Shown here in pieces: positions 46,906 through 58,924 of a DNA stretch of 64,000 bases (positions within the stretch are counted from its first letter, which is position 1; every line of letters starts with the position of its first letter). The position numbers were made by a program, and so were the translations under genes. Source of the DNA: Steinernema hermaphroditum (lineage: Eukaryota > Nematoda > Chromadorea > Rhabditida > Steinernematidae); NCBI GenBank assembly GCA_030435675.1, contig CM059625.1, positions 2,542,001 through 2,606,000 on the forward strand, written 5' to 3'. Under the pieces are notes generated by a model that saw only the letters and a list, made by a program, of their open reading frames with translations, was not told the DNA's origin and searched no databases.

Positions 46906-49491
46906 ATGTTCTTCGAAACTACCGAATCTAGCCAGTCCCTTCTTTTCGAATATGATTATGCCGGTTGTTTGTCACCTAATGGTTGTTATTGAAAGTAATA
47001 CTCTATTATCTTCGACTCCATAATTTGTGGGATAGCCACAATAGAAATTCGGTGGAATTCTGAGTCATGCCAATGACGTGCTGAAAGTTTCACAACAGCG
47101 AGATTCTATATGTAAATGCTCGAGAAAAGAGCCAGAATTATTGAGGAATGAGAAGGAACCGCACACAGCCAATGGTTAGCTTTGATCTCGACCGTCCAAT
47201 CCTATTCGTTTATCATCAATAAACTTATGCCTTTGAATCTGATTGTTAGCGGTGCGGTCAAAACCCCATCAAGATTTGTGTGGGTGGCACAAAACCCAGC
47301 GAATCCTAAGGGAACGGTTTAAGTCTGTGAGGAGACGCCGAAATATCTAACGAGACGGATAAGTATCTTCAGAAAAGGGACAGTTGAAATCAAAAGCTTA
47401 AAAAGGGACCCTCTAAACCCGGACTTAGGTGGACGTTAGAGTGGACAGTCGAGATCACTTCCGGGACGGTTCAGATCAAGGGGCACGGTTGAAACGGCTC
47501 TATGCAAACATAAGTCAGACTACGTGAAGTGTGAAAACCAACACAAATCTGGTCTGACCGACAATAGTTGAGAAAAGAGTCAACGAAAGAATATTCGCGG
47601 AAATACCATTTGGAGTGATATTGATAATGGTGCAATATGCTCATAACCATAAACAATTAAAATGAAGATGAGTGGTCACAAAATAATTGGATAGAACAGA
47701 AGCAGATTGTCAGTCGGATTGTTACTAACAAAAATATTTACGCTTCTTCATTTCTGTTGTTTGTCAACAGGTTATTAGAAAGTGTCAGTTGGTCTTGAAT
47801 CGGATTAATCTTTTCATTCCTGAAACAAGCCAGAAAAATCTGATTCTCATCAGCTAAATGTCGAGCAATTTCGGAAATTGAATAGCCTGTAACACGGGAT
47901 ACTGTAGGACGAGAAATGTGGTTGATTTTCATGCCAAACAGGTGTGTACAAACAGGAAAAAAATGCTGCGAGAAAAGTATAAACCTACTAATCGCAGTTC
48001 GTTGTTCCCCTTTACAACAGAGTTCTCCTCGTTTCATTGTACGGTTTTTTATTTTTAAAGATATTCCGATTTTTATCACCCGTGACTGGACCCTCCGCTT
48101 TTTTTGATGAACTTTTGATACCCGATTATTGAGCACTTGTCACGGAAGGACGACAGATTCTGTTCTTTGTACCAGTCACATGCTCCGGGCGACAAGTACC
48201 CCGTGGTCTTATCTATATGTTAGCTGATCTTGTGATCACGATAAGCAGCTTTTGCAGACTGTGGATGTAAACGATTGTTGCGGCATTTTAACGTTAAGTT
48301 GTCAAGCTTGTTGTCTGAAAGCACATTCATAACTGAAGAATTTCCTCTGTTGTTATAGTCTGTTACGAATGGTTCATTTTTGTTGGTTTTTAGAAGGGGT
48401 GACGGCTTCGATAAGTTCTGTACGGTCAGCGGACATAGAGTTTTCAGAGAGGGTGTAACTTCATCAAAAAACAAATATCGCCGCTGGAAATCATCGGAAC
48501 TGTGACCAAATATCACTCTTTGAAATGCAGGGCAAAGGGCGAGCCGATAAGAAAATGTAACATCGCCCGTGGCGACCACTCAAAGAACGATTAGGGACGA
48601 CCGGGGCACATCTTCGGCACATATCGAACAAAGCCCCACGTGTTGTGTATTTCCCAGGTTTTGCATAATCCGCTACTATAACAAGGAAAAGAAAAAAGGG
48701 AACGAGGCAATGATTAAACGTGTGTTGCTTTTTTTGGTCGTGAAATTCGAAATTTAACAAAAACAGGCAATGGAAAAGGGATAAGTTGAGGAAGAACGTG
48801 AGTGTGACTTTAGCAAGCTTCAGCCGACCGAATTTCATGAAAGGAACGCTTTCGATTCATAACTTTTGAAAATTGTTCAACTTCAACATTGTATTTTGAG
48901 CCATGGACATGTTACAAATGTGATTGACTCACTACGTATCAGATTATCCCCGTCTCACAACTCTCAACAATGTGGTCATCCGTTTCTTATGTAAAGTAAC
49001 GTTTCTTATGTTTCATATGTATGTAACCAACGCCGACTTATGTGTAGATGCTACTGCATCTGTGAGAACCATTTGGTTGCTGTATACCCCTCAAAAGAAC
49101 AGCTTTGCATACAATTAATAAAAGCAACGGGAAAATATTTACTCTTAGGAGCCTTAGCTACTCCGTATCGCGTTATTGTTATCGTATAGTTCACAAGACG
49201 GATTCACATGATAACCTGGCTCATAAACAACAATGAATGTGCTCTTAAATAATCGCATACGAAACTTATCTCGAACACATGCTTGCTTGCTATGGTCAAT
49301 TTTCTCAAAGGCGTGCCCCTGGGAAACCGGTCGTGGTACGCGTCCAATCGGGTAGCGCTTTTTGTCTCCGCCCCGCAAACAAGACTGCACAAGCGTTTGA
49401 GAACGGCGTAGTGATCGCGTTTTTTAACTACTTTTTGTCTGTTCTTGAATCAGCTTTATCCGTATCAGTTTACTTCCAGAACACAGAAGCC
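46906..49491. other. Spacer between TFP4 and TFP5
   Basis: About 2.6 kb. Bases 47270-47500 contain loosely repeated GGGACGGTT-type words. Minus-strand frames at 47738-48136 and 48220-48579 are open for 119-132 codons and could be exons of an unrecognised gene, but no shared splice sites or family signature were found. Confidence 0.35.
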
Positions 49492-49841
49492 ATGAATGCC
49501 TTTGTCGTTCTTCTCGTTCTTGCGTGCCCTGCTTTTGCCGCCTTGTCCAGCCACGACGAAATTAAGGTATCCTGCCTGAGAGGCGACAAAGTTGAAGACC
49601 TGACCCTGGTAGCCTGCGACGGCGATCGGCCCGCCTGTTTTGCCATCCGTTTGTATGGCAAAATCTCTTGGGGCTGCTTGCCCAATTCTGAGGTATATTA
49701 CCTGGAGCCATTTAAAAAGCTCACTGAATTTTGTTTCAGAGCAAAGTATGCAACGACGAGAGCTGCCCCGCCAGCGTCACTAACCTGGCAAAGTGGTGCT
49801 GTTGCACTAAAAACAAGTGCAACAGTCCGTTAGCTTCTTAA
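49492..49841 (+). CDS. TFP5: secreted activin-type-II-receptor-like ectodomain
   Basis: Exons 49492-49692 and 49740-49841 are joined at phase 0 by a 47-base intron, giving 100 residues. The ATG lies 12 bases after an ACTTCCAG acceptor. Residues 1-16 are a signal peptide ending AFA. The cysteines are C28 (CLRGD), C42, C49 (CFAIR), C62 (WGCL), C71, C76, C87-C89 (WCCC) and C94 (CN). Both tryptophan positions are altered relative to TFP1: the CF-x-W tryptophan is arginine, and a tryptophan precedes rather than follows GC. This suggests a different ligand surface. AATAAA is at 49850. The ORF extends upstream to 49279, but the acceptor and signal peptide place the start at 49492. Confidence 0.8.
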
Positions 49842-49855
49842 TAAGTTTTAATAAA

Positions 49856-51468
49856 AGTTAGGTATATATGTGTTCGTTGTTTGGGGAGCAATGGAAAGAG
49901 CAGCTTGAGATGTCAAAGGAAGTTTGGTTATAAGTCGATCATAGGGAATAGCTGAATAAATAAATACAAAAGAGGAAATGAAGGCTTGTACAACTCATCG
50001 ACGGAAAAAATTCGATCTTTCCCGCTAGTTTCGTCTCGGTCGTGCAGAGTTAAGAAGAAATAAAGGGTGTCGAGTGAAAAGGTGTTGGTAGTGAGTTACC
50101 CGACCGAGAAAATCATATCTTATCATTGCCGATTTGGAATAGGAAGGCTCGGAATCAGGGCTATGCAAGTTTGTGTTTTTAGTTTTGACTTTTTGTTTGC
50201 AAAGCTCGACTCAAAACTCGCCCCTGGAGCATTGTCGACGCCGGACGCGAGAGTCTCTTCTCCACGGCATCACTGGCCAATCTCCGAAGGTTGATGATAC
50301 CTGAAAATCTCCAGATCTGCTGTTTCTAAACTCAAACGGCTTTCTGGGAGGCTTTGCCGAAAAAACTTTACTCTATTTGTGTTATTCCACGTTACAAACA
50401 GCTTTGAGTCTGTCAAAAGAATTTTGACATTCGAGCTTTAAGCTTCGATTCTAGGTAGAAAATAATCGCATTCATATTGTCAACTGAAGAGCATAGGTCA
50501 CAAGAGGAAACAGGGAAAAAAGAAAGAAAGGTGTCGTGCTGACCAAAGTGCAAAAAAGTTGAAAAATAGTGCTTGCATACTACGAAGAAGGTCGGTGAAG
50601 TTCAGCGCTCCTGCGCGCAATTCGTGGACAGAAAGTCTCGCAATTTGTGAAGGAAGCTCGCGGCGGATAAACAACTGGCGAACAAACAGCTGTCTTCAAT
50701 CGGGCGCTGCAGATTGCTCGAAGATGCGGCTTTAAAACTGACCCTTGGACTGCTTTTTGTCTTGAACTCTAACGATTAAAGTCAACCCTCTGGTCGATTA
50801 TAATTAGGGTATTCTTCAACTCCAAAGAAGAAAGAAGTGCTACTCCTCCTAAAGTTGACTCTCTGGCCGAGTCATCATGAGAATTCTTTTAGCGTTCGAT
50901 TACGGTTCACTATTAAGTGGTTTATAAGAAATAAGTAATATTTTGTGACGTAAACAAAAGCATTCCTATCAACGAATTATAGGATTTCATTTGATGACTC
51001 ATTCGCTAGACTGGAACGTAAATATGTCTCGAAAAATGATCCATCGGAATCCTTTTCGCTTATGGAGTATCCAATCCAGAACGAAATTGACATTTCCCAC
51101 TTATTTTTAGGTGTACGCAAACGAGTTTAAGTTTCATGAACCAATAGGAATTCAGACGTTTGTGTTGTTCAACAATTTGCTCATTGATACCGTCGCCGGA
51201 CAAAAACATTTGTAAGTGCCCTGTACCTGTCAACTACAGAGACGCTTCTGGTTCCGTCGTATAATGTATGCGTGTTTACGTAGGCAAAGTAGGAGGACTC
51301 CTCGAATTTAGAGACGTATGCGCCCATCCTCCTTCCGTAGCTGGAGGCTGGTCAGACATGGAAACTCCTCCCATCTGTCTGTTCTTAGGGGTTAACGTCT
51401 ATCTAGTCTCATCATTTCGAGCCTTCGGTTCCGACGTTCGAAGGTCGTCTGTTTGATCAGGAGACGCC
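49856..51468. other. Spacer between TFP5 and TFP6
   Basis: No gene is supported. Short frames at 50067-50294 and 51268-51456 lack splice context. Confidence 0.4.
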
Positions 51469-51970
51469 ATGAAGGCTCTAGTTCTTCTACTTGCTTTCGC
51501 ATCTTTGAGCATGATGGAGGCCAAGAAGTACCTGGATGATAAAAAGTGGGTTGTTGTCATAGTGCACTTCTGATATTGTGGATATTTAGCACCCCGAAGA
51601 CCCTCGCCGATATCGACCAGTATATTGGATATGACAAAGAGGGTCGTCCTTTTGTCGAATGCATAACTGGCGGCCCTCATGTTCCCGACGAAATCACGCG
51701 ATGTAGTCTGTCGAAGGAAGATGTGCTCCTGAACAAGGGTCTTTCCTGCTTCACCGTTTGGCAGACCAAGAGAGAATATCGCGGGTGCTGGATTCAAGAC
51801 ATGGTAAGATTTACTATTTTCATAGACCTGATTTTGCTTATTTACAGCGGAATTTGCGCGAATGCAAGAAGGAACGTTGCTCTACGTCTCCCGACTCGAA
51901 GATCGGCGTGCATTTCTGTTGTTGCTATGGACATCTCTGCAACAGTAAGATCGGCTTCGATGAGGAATAG
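51469..51970 (+). CDS. TFP6: secreted activin-type-II-receptor-like ectodomain, three exons
   Basis: Exons are 51469-51545, 51590-51803 and 51848-51970. The first junction is phase 2 and the second phase 0, giving 137 residues. A TTTGATCAG acceptor lies eight bases before the ATG. Residues 1-18 form a signal peptide ending MEA. It has the closest resemblance to true type II receptors: VEC...TRC...SCFTVW...YRGCWIQDM...REC...ERC...HFCCCYGHLCN. An extra N-terminal intron and a longer first finger set it apart from TFP1-TFP5, while the phase-0 intron after the GCW turn is shared. It ends 14 residues after the CCC with an acidic tail and no membrane span. AATAAA is at 52004. It may be the family member nearest to the receptor ancestor. 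Confidence 0.82.
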
Positions 51971-52009
51971 TATTTTTTGGGAATGTGTAATATTCCGGTA
52001 TCAAATAAA

Positions 52010-53757
52010 TTTGTTTTATGTACTCTGTTCGGTGCTTGGCAACATAGGGTCTCCCTTTCCCATCCATTATTGCAATAGCGCCTATCCGGCGAAGCCGGAA
52101 ATTGACAGCCTGCGGCAATCAAGAACCGGAAAAAACACATTGAGAAGACTCATTAGAGCATGTTAATTTTTGCCCAGAGCGACAACATGCATTTCCGAGA
52201 GATCGACCACTCTTGCATATATCAAACATCAGAAAGACACTTTTACTTTAGCCATGGTTTACTGCAAAATGTGACAGCTTTCTCGTAGCGCTTCTTATCA
52301 GGGCGCGTCGCGGTTCGAGAGGCCACTGCGGAGGACACTTTGCCCTAACCTTTATGACAAATGTCGATCCAAAAAGGGTGATCGTGATAGGTTTCGAGGC
52401 TGTGTATTACTTTTGAAGTCATAAAGTGAGTCTTAGGTTTACTGTAGCATCATTGGGTATTGATATCTCCGCTTTTTGTAACCTGATAACCCATAGTTGC
52501 CGACTGGCTTTCGTCACGTAGCGCCGTTCCTTTCACGTGTTTATTTTTTCAGCACGAACTCTTCAGCATCGATAAACCTGCTGTTTGCTCGGGCGCGCCG
52601 TTTTGTTGACTCGGCTTTGCAAAAGAAGAGTGGTTGGTTTCGGGGATTGTGACTTAAGACTGCGCCGAGGAACACAAATCGCCAACAGCTTTTCTTGGAC
52701 CCGTTTGGACCCCTTGATTCTTGGACCCTTTTTGATGGAAACGTGCAAAAAGCGACACCCAATATGGACATAAAACGTCGAAACATATTGAACAAAAACA
52801 TGTCATTTCTGCAAATGGATTTCACCGCAAGCGAAATTATAATAATTGAGGATTTTGTGTCTTTTCTCCGTTGGCTGTCTAGTGTACGGTAAGGCAACTT
52901 CTGTCGATGATAGGAACACATCACAAAAAGTGTGTGCTCCCCCGTTTGACCACTCACTTCGATCACAGCCGCCCCAGGGCTGCACCACGCAAAAAGGAGT
53001 GTAGTTTGGCGCTGGCGTCGGGAATGGCGGCGACCGATAAGCGCCTCAAGGACAGCGACACTCGCTTTTTGCCGGTTGTTTGTCTCCGACACCCGATGTT
53101 GCGTTTTCTGCTGAATTGTTGGTTGCGGAAGAGGCGAAACGCAATTTTCCAATAATCGTTGCGCCGTTTTGGGGATCGTGTACGCCGCCGACCGCGATTT
53201 GCGTTCGCTACTTTTTAGGGGCACAAACAAGGATGAAAAAGTGAGGGGGCCGAGGGGAAACGTTTTCAACCGCTTAGTAATCACTTTAGGAGCGGCTGTT
53301 TATCGCATTCGGATGGGTGAAGATGGAGAAGAAAAGCGGAGAAATTGCGGAAATGAAATCATATCGTTAAGCTAGAGGAATAGAGAGCAAAACCGATGGC
53401 ATCTTTTAACAAAAAAAGACTGATTTGTTGCAAAAACCAATCCTTCTATGTTCAGGAAAATGAAAGGTTAAAACGACTTACTGAATTGTTCCGTTTCGTT
53501 GTTGCAATTTGTGATCCAGACCCTGTAGGTCATTTCTACAAAAAAGGTCATTAAGTTCGGGGGTATAAAGATATGAGTTGTTGAGAGGTAAGTAGTGGGT
53601 GGAGGGGGCAAATGATCCAGATCTCAAAGAAAACGTTTCCCATTATAAATATTGGGTGTTCTTCGAATGAATACTTTGTCGAAGTTCGTGCGGAAATTGA
53701 TGGCTGAGGCGGTTACTTAACGTTTTTTTGTAGTTTTTATGTGTAGTTTTTAGGGTA
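52010..53757. other. Spacer between TFP6 and ILP8
   Basis: Contains a GC-rich region (52900-53200) upstream of ILP8 with GATAAGCGCC at 53036 and CGATGTTGCG at 53094. A 247-codon minus-strand frame (52541-53284) covers it. It shows no domain, signal peptide or poly(A) context and is probably an open frame by composition. Confidence 0.4.
53036..53045 (+). promoter_or_regulatory. GATAAGCGCC decamer upstream of ILP8
   Basis: One of three exact copies of this decamer in the window, each upstream of a distal-block ILP gene (ILP8, ILP10, ILP11). The core GATAAG is a GATA-factor-type site. A role in regulation is inferred. Confidence 0.4.
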
Positions 53758-54187
53758 ATGAAGGTATTGGTCCTTCTAGCATTGTGCACCATCAGTACAG
53801 GTGCCGTTCGCTACAGATACGACGAAAAACACTTTAACATCGACCGCACTTCGTTGTGCGCAAGCAACTTGAAGAGTTTTCTCGATATGCTTTGTTTGAC
53901 AGTCGAGGTGCCGATCTTCCCACTTTCCTGCTTCAAGCATCAGAACCATCTCTGTAAGTGGGTTGTCTCGCACAGTGCTTCATGGATTTTCAGCGGCCTC
54001 TGACAGCCTGCAAGCGATGGTAAGGGAGGAGTGTTGCAACGAGCTTTGCACTGTTCGACACGTCCGAAAAATCGCTTGTTGCGATCAGCGCACTTGGCAC
54101 TGTGACCATCAATGCTTCTCGAAATTTGAGAAGATGGGATGGCGAGTCGCTGATTCTGAAGAAAAAGGATCCGAGGAATTTTTCTAG
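53758..54187 (+). CDS. ILP8: insulin-like secreted peptide
   Basis: Exons 53758-53953 and 53994-54187 are joined at phase 1 by a 40-base intron, giving 129 residues. The ATG lies four bases after a TTTTTAG acceptor. Residues 1-15 are a signal peptide. The B-like half is C34-x11-C46-x11-C58, reading LCASNLKSFLDMLC, the most insulin-like B segment in the window with ILP11. The A-like half is C79C80-x3-C84-x9-C94C95-x6-C102-x3-C106, opening VREECCNELC, again very close to an insulin A chain. The C-terminal extension after the second CC carries the C-x3-C pair and an acidic tail. AATAAA is at 54216. ILP8, ILP9 and ILP10 share a tyrosine/arginine patch (RYRY, RYAI, RYRR) after the signal peptide. 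Confidence 0.85.
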
Positions 54188-54221
54188 GTCTCAATTCCAT
54201 AACCCTTTGTTTGCTAATAAA

Positions 54222-56063
54222 TCCTTTATGGAGGTAGTCCCAGAGTTTCCGTCTATCAGCGAGCGCCTGTGATAGTCAGCTGCAATTTCTCACCCACTTC
54301 TAGCCGCCTGAGTCTGAGTCGGATCAGATTTCCAGAGATCCATGAATTTCTTTGCGAAAAATTGCGACTGTTCGTGAGAACCGGTGCGAGGACATCGCAA
54401 ACGGCGAGAGACAAAGGGTATATTGCAAGTGCAGTCCTTTATTTTTGGTGGATCGTTGGAAATTGTAGGTACCTGACTTCTTCGGTGTATACAATTGCTT
54501 TATTGAATAAATACCACACAAGGCGCAGCAAAAACCGGTGCCTTAGTCAAAAATGTTTAAAACGAAGCTTCTTGTTCTTTAAGCTCACTATATTGTTCCG
54601 ATTGATACAGTTCATGAAAACAGGTCGTTTCGATGCGGCGGGACACAATTAGACGCAGACGATCGTATTTTTTGATGACGCAGTTCTATATTTTTTGATG
54701 CCTGTTTTCCGTCTTTGAATACTGTCAATTAGTAGGGTAACCATCCATTAAGTAGCCGGAACAACAGAGACCATGCGCTCAGTGTTGTTTTTCTAAAATA
54801 GGCCATGTAATTTAAGTGAAGACGTCAAAGAGTCTGAGGAGTGTAAATGACCGCTATTGTTTCACAAGCTAACAATTTTATCAATACGTATTTTTATCGA
54901 CGTTCAGGTTCTTAAAAACAGATACCACGAACATACGGGATGCACGGAAAGACTTGTGAGGAATATTCAGAAAGGGTCCTCAAAAATGAGTCCTAAAAAG
55001 AGTCTCCTAAAACGTTCCGAAAAGGGTCCTCCTATAGTCCCATATAGTGAAAACCCGACATTTCTTTTGATTAAAAAATAAAAAAAAATAGCTAAATACC
55101 AGAAATCACGACGGGTACCCTCATGGTATGTGATCTGTTTCCTCTGTTAAATAATGAAGATGATAAAATGACGCCCTTCCAGCGAGACCGTAATTTGAAC
55201 CTGTCTGTCAGTCACGTCGAATTGCATCTCTATGTACTGTCATACAACGCTGCTTTCTTGAATAAATCTGGATACTTGTATTGCTCGACACCTTCATGTC
55301 TCCTAACCGTCGCTTTCTCAGATCTCATTGTAAATGTAATGGACCATTTCCCATGTTGTTTACACTTTTTTTTTGTTCACCAAACAACTAATCGACCACG
55401 AAAATCGAAGATCAAAAACTGCATTGGAACCTAATTGGTAAACAAGAACCAGGAAGAAGACAGCCGGCGATTGAACTATAAGAACTATACGAGAGCACAA
55501 TCTTTAGTCTTCGGAGGACATCCCGGCTCTTAAATGCGTCATCACATAGGTCTTCTCTCCGAATACTCTTTTTCCGCCGCCTCAGATTAAGCGAGGGTTT
55601 ACAGCGACTCGATCTTCTGTCTTCGCATGACTCATATTATCAGAGAGAACCTGGCAAAACACAAAAAGATGCCACAGGATATGTGTCCTCAAGAAATTCG
55701 AAAGCTCGGCCATGGAGTTGAACATTACATGCCGGCTGCAGGTGATAAACAAAACGAAATAAACACTGTTGGCTTGAAAGCACAGTCCCACTCCAGGAGC
55801 TTCGAGTTTTGAGCGTTCCGAAAGTGCACTTCTAAACAAACGACTAATGGTTTGCTTCGCTCTTCGCTCGTCAGTGAAATAAAAAAACTGTAGCCGACGA
55901 GAGATTTATCACCATTGCCGTTATTTATTAGCGTTGCAAGGATGGTCTTCTTGACAAGCGGTGCCGGCCGGCTCCCTCACTCTCGATGCAAGCGCGCGTG
56001 CGGCTTTCAACGGATCGTTCCATTGAGTCGCTTTGTCTTCACTGTCAAATTCCATTTTCAGTC
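54222..56063. other. Spacer between ILP8 and ILP9
   Basis: No gene is supported. Bases 54970-55045 hold degenerate AAAGGGTCCTC-type repeats. The frame at 55986 that opens into ILP9 is crossed by an ATTTTCAG acceptor at 56054-56061. Confidence 0.4.
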
Positions 56064-56696
56064 ATGGTGCGCTGCACAATTTTGCTTCTCTGTGCTACTT
56101 GCACAATCGCCGCCGGCGTGAGGTACGCGATTCCGGATGAAGATTTCATCATCAAGAAGAGCACATTTTGCCCGAGGAAGGTCTATGCATCGCTGCTCGA
56201 CCTTTGCCGCAGCAGCGAGATTATATTTCTGCAGTTGGAGTGCTTCCGTGACGGAAAATTGGGTAAGTATTAACTCGATCAAATACGCTTCTAATTGGGA
56301 TATGTGGGGGTAGAATTCGATTGAGCATTGGCGATCACGCCAATTGCTCAGCTGAGCACTTTCAATTATTACTTCAATTTCGACTATATCATTTGTCGAT
56401 ACAATTATTCCAACAGGGAAAAAACAAACTCAGACCTAAAGATCGTTCTAAAGATACAAGAGCTGTGAATAACAACAACTGTTATAGGGCCATCCATGGA
56501 TATGCAAGTCGAGGCTCGCAGACAGTGCTGCGGAAAGCGTTGCACTGTTCAGGAGCTTCGCGCAAAATACTGCTGCAACGCGTACGGTATCGAATGCGAC
56601 AAAAACTGCTTCAGCGGATTCGGACTTCGCCGCTTTGCCACGAACGAAACCGCTACTACAACAACTGCGATGACCACGATCGATTCTGAAGTTTGA
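56064..56696 (+). CDS. ILP9: insulin-like secreted peptide
   Basis: Exons 56064-56262 and 56488-56696 are joined at phase 1 by a 225-base intron, longer than most here, giving 135 residues. The ATG lies two bases after an ATTTTCAG acceptor. Residues 1-18 form a signal peptide containing three cysteines. The B-like half is C36-x11-C48-x11-C60. The A-like half is C80C81-x3-C85-x9-C95C96-x6-C103-x3-C107, with a dibasic RR just before the CC (77-78). The tail is threonine-rich (about residues 119-131) and likely O-glycosylated. The B x11-x11 and A x6-x3 spacings match ILP8, its upstream neighbour, so the two are sister genes. No canonical AATAAA was found near the stop. Confidence 0.85.
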
Positions 56697-57506
56697 TGGA
56701 TGTTCAGTGTTTTGTGTGAATTACAGTTAGTGCCTATAGCCATGACTACTCTACGATTCGCGTCACATGTATCCTGCCTTTGAATAGAACTTGGTCACTT
56801 GGCTGACATAAATTAGTTTGCGAATTGTTGATGACGAAGCCTCACAAACAAGGCGAATCGAACATAAGGAAGTGGAATTTTGTGGTGGATAGTGTGGAAT
56901 TTGCGCACATTGCGCATGGTCCTTCTCGTTTTTTTTTTCTCAACTCTCCGTGGCAACCGATTATTTTTAGACACCGTATTGTGGACTCGTATGATAGTTA
57001 AAACGAAACAGATGCATGTCTGCGACGCTGTATAAAACGGTTTAGAACCGTCTTAGTCAATTAACACAACGTTCCACCGAAAAATATTTTTTGGCCTTAA
57101 TTGGTTCCGTTTGTTTATCTTTAAGTGTAATTTCCTCAACGGAAGCGTGTCTGAAACATTAAGTGGAGGCTTAACGAAAGGGTCATCCACCGTAAGCCTC
57201 GCTGGTATATCAGATTCATGTAGTAATGACTAAATTCACAAATTGATGGCAAGTCTCATGATAGATATGTTTAAGGGGTGGATTTTGTATGCTGGGTTTC
57301 AAAGTGATAAATACGAAATATCGCAAAATCGCAAATAGGGTACAGTGACGTGCTTCATGGTTTATTTCCTTGACTCAATTGCCCATTAAAGATTCTGGGA
57401 CGCTTAATTCACTGCGGTTGTTTTGATCTAGTGGATTTGGATTTTGAGAGCGGATGTCCCGTTAAGTGGAAGCGTCAGTGAATATGGACTACCGTAAGCC
57501 GCGTTA

Positions 57507-57547
57507 GAAGATTAGATTCGCCTGGATGAAAGGCGAATCTAATCTTC
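57507..57547. repeat. Perfect 17-bp hairpin with 7-base loop
   Basis: GAAGATTAGATTCGCCT (57507-57523) is the exact reverse complement of 57531-57547, with GGATGAA between. The stem has no mismatch, unlike most animal microRNA precursors, and is short. It may be a small-RNA precursor, a terminator-like fold or the relic of a palindromic element. Confidence 0.9.
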
Positions 57548-58914
57548 GCAAGACCTTTTGTTATCAGTTGTCAGCAACCCATCGAATTGATGATATTCAT
57601 GATAGATGTGAATTGAACATGAAACATTGAGCTTTAGAGAAAGTGTTTCAGAGAGCGCTTGAAAATTAAAACGTACTGACTTAAACCACTCAGCTTGACA
57701 TCAAGATTGCCCCTTCGGTATTACGTTCTTTACATATGGTACTAAGCCTCTTGACCAAACGGTCTGCTGACAGCGCTTATTGTATTTTGTGATTTCACCG
57801 CGCTGTTCCGATAATTGGTACCAAAGTTCGACGAGTTCAAGAGTTTATCAACACGCCGTCCTACCCTTAATATCATGCTACGAAGAAAGGCGTTTGAAAC
57901 CATTTAGCAGACGCAAATGCTGTCCTTGAAGGACACCGGTTCGTTTTCGTTGTAGTAACAGCATTTTCTTGAGCGAGAGTCATCAGTCACGCAGCTATAT
58001 AATCGCCTTTCGGTAGATGGTATGTCACCGTAAGTTTGAGCCGATGGTAGACCAACAGTATTATGATAGATATATGATGATATATTATGATGATAAAAAA
58101 AGAAAATTCAATAAAAAAAAATGGAATATATTTCTAGATTGAATTTTTGGCCTTTTGAAACTTTCTCTACTAATAAGCATGCGTCCAACAATCTAGGTGG
58201 ATTTTTGCAGAATTCGCATGCTACGTTATTTTGTGGACTGAGTTGCGCATCCGTCTTTCACGCCTGGGGTCGAAGATTCAGGCCCTCCCTAGCCACCAAA
58301 CCCATCACCGTCTTTCACAAGCCGCCTGCCGGGCTGACAGACGGACACACATACTCATTCCTTATCCGTTTATATTCAGAAATAGATTGTTATTTATGTA
58401 ACAGTTTGCTAAATTACTGAGTATTTCGGAACTCTGCTTGCTTTCAAGCATTCTACCATTTGTAATAGACTACACTCGCTATAGTTCTGTTTACAATGCA
58501 GCTTTCGAAGAAATACATTTCAGCCTATACAGCAGGATTGGTCTTTAATTACTTTTCGATTTCTCCTTTTGTTTTTCCCGGAGTCTCTTTGTTCAGGCGG
58601 CAAACAGTTGCTTTCTGCACGTGAATCACAAAAACTAATTAACGGCGGTGTCTATAAGCAATCAAGAAAACAATGGGATATACGGTTACTTAAGTCTGGA
58701 ACGTTCGTCTTTGATTCTTTGAACAAATAGCACCTAATCCGCCCCCAGAAATATTTTCTCTTCAATCATAACAACCGGTTTAATGCCGACAGCCGGCCAT
58801 TTTTGATATTCGCATAAACAGCCGCTTTTTGAGCCGTCGGACCTTGATTTCGACGGCATAAAATCGTATTAGCCACACCCTTCCTCTGATAGCGAAAAGC
58901 ATCCAATTTAAGCG

Positions 58915-58924
58915 GGCGCTTATC
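58915..58924 (-). promoter_or_regulatory. GATAAGCGCC decamer upstream of ILP10
   Basis: Reverse-strand exact copy of the decamer, about 605 bases before the ILP10 start. Confidence 0.4.

Noticed and set aside
47738..48579. Two minus-strand frames as a possible transposase (ISRPTVSRV)
   Set aside because: A helix-turn-helix-like phrase alone is not enough. No catalytic motif or terminal repeats were seen.
52541..53284. 247-codon minus-strand open frame
   Set aside because: Longest open frame in the window, but it has no domain, signal peptide or splice/poly(A) context. It spans the GC-rich ILP8 upstream region where stops are rarer.
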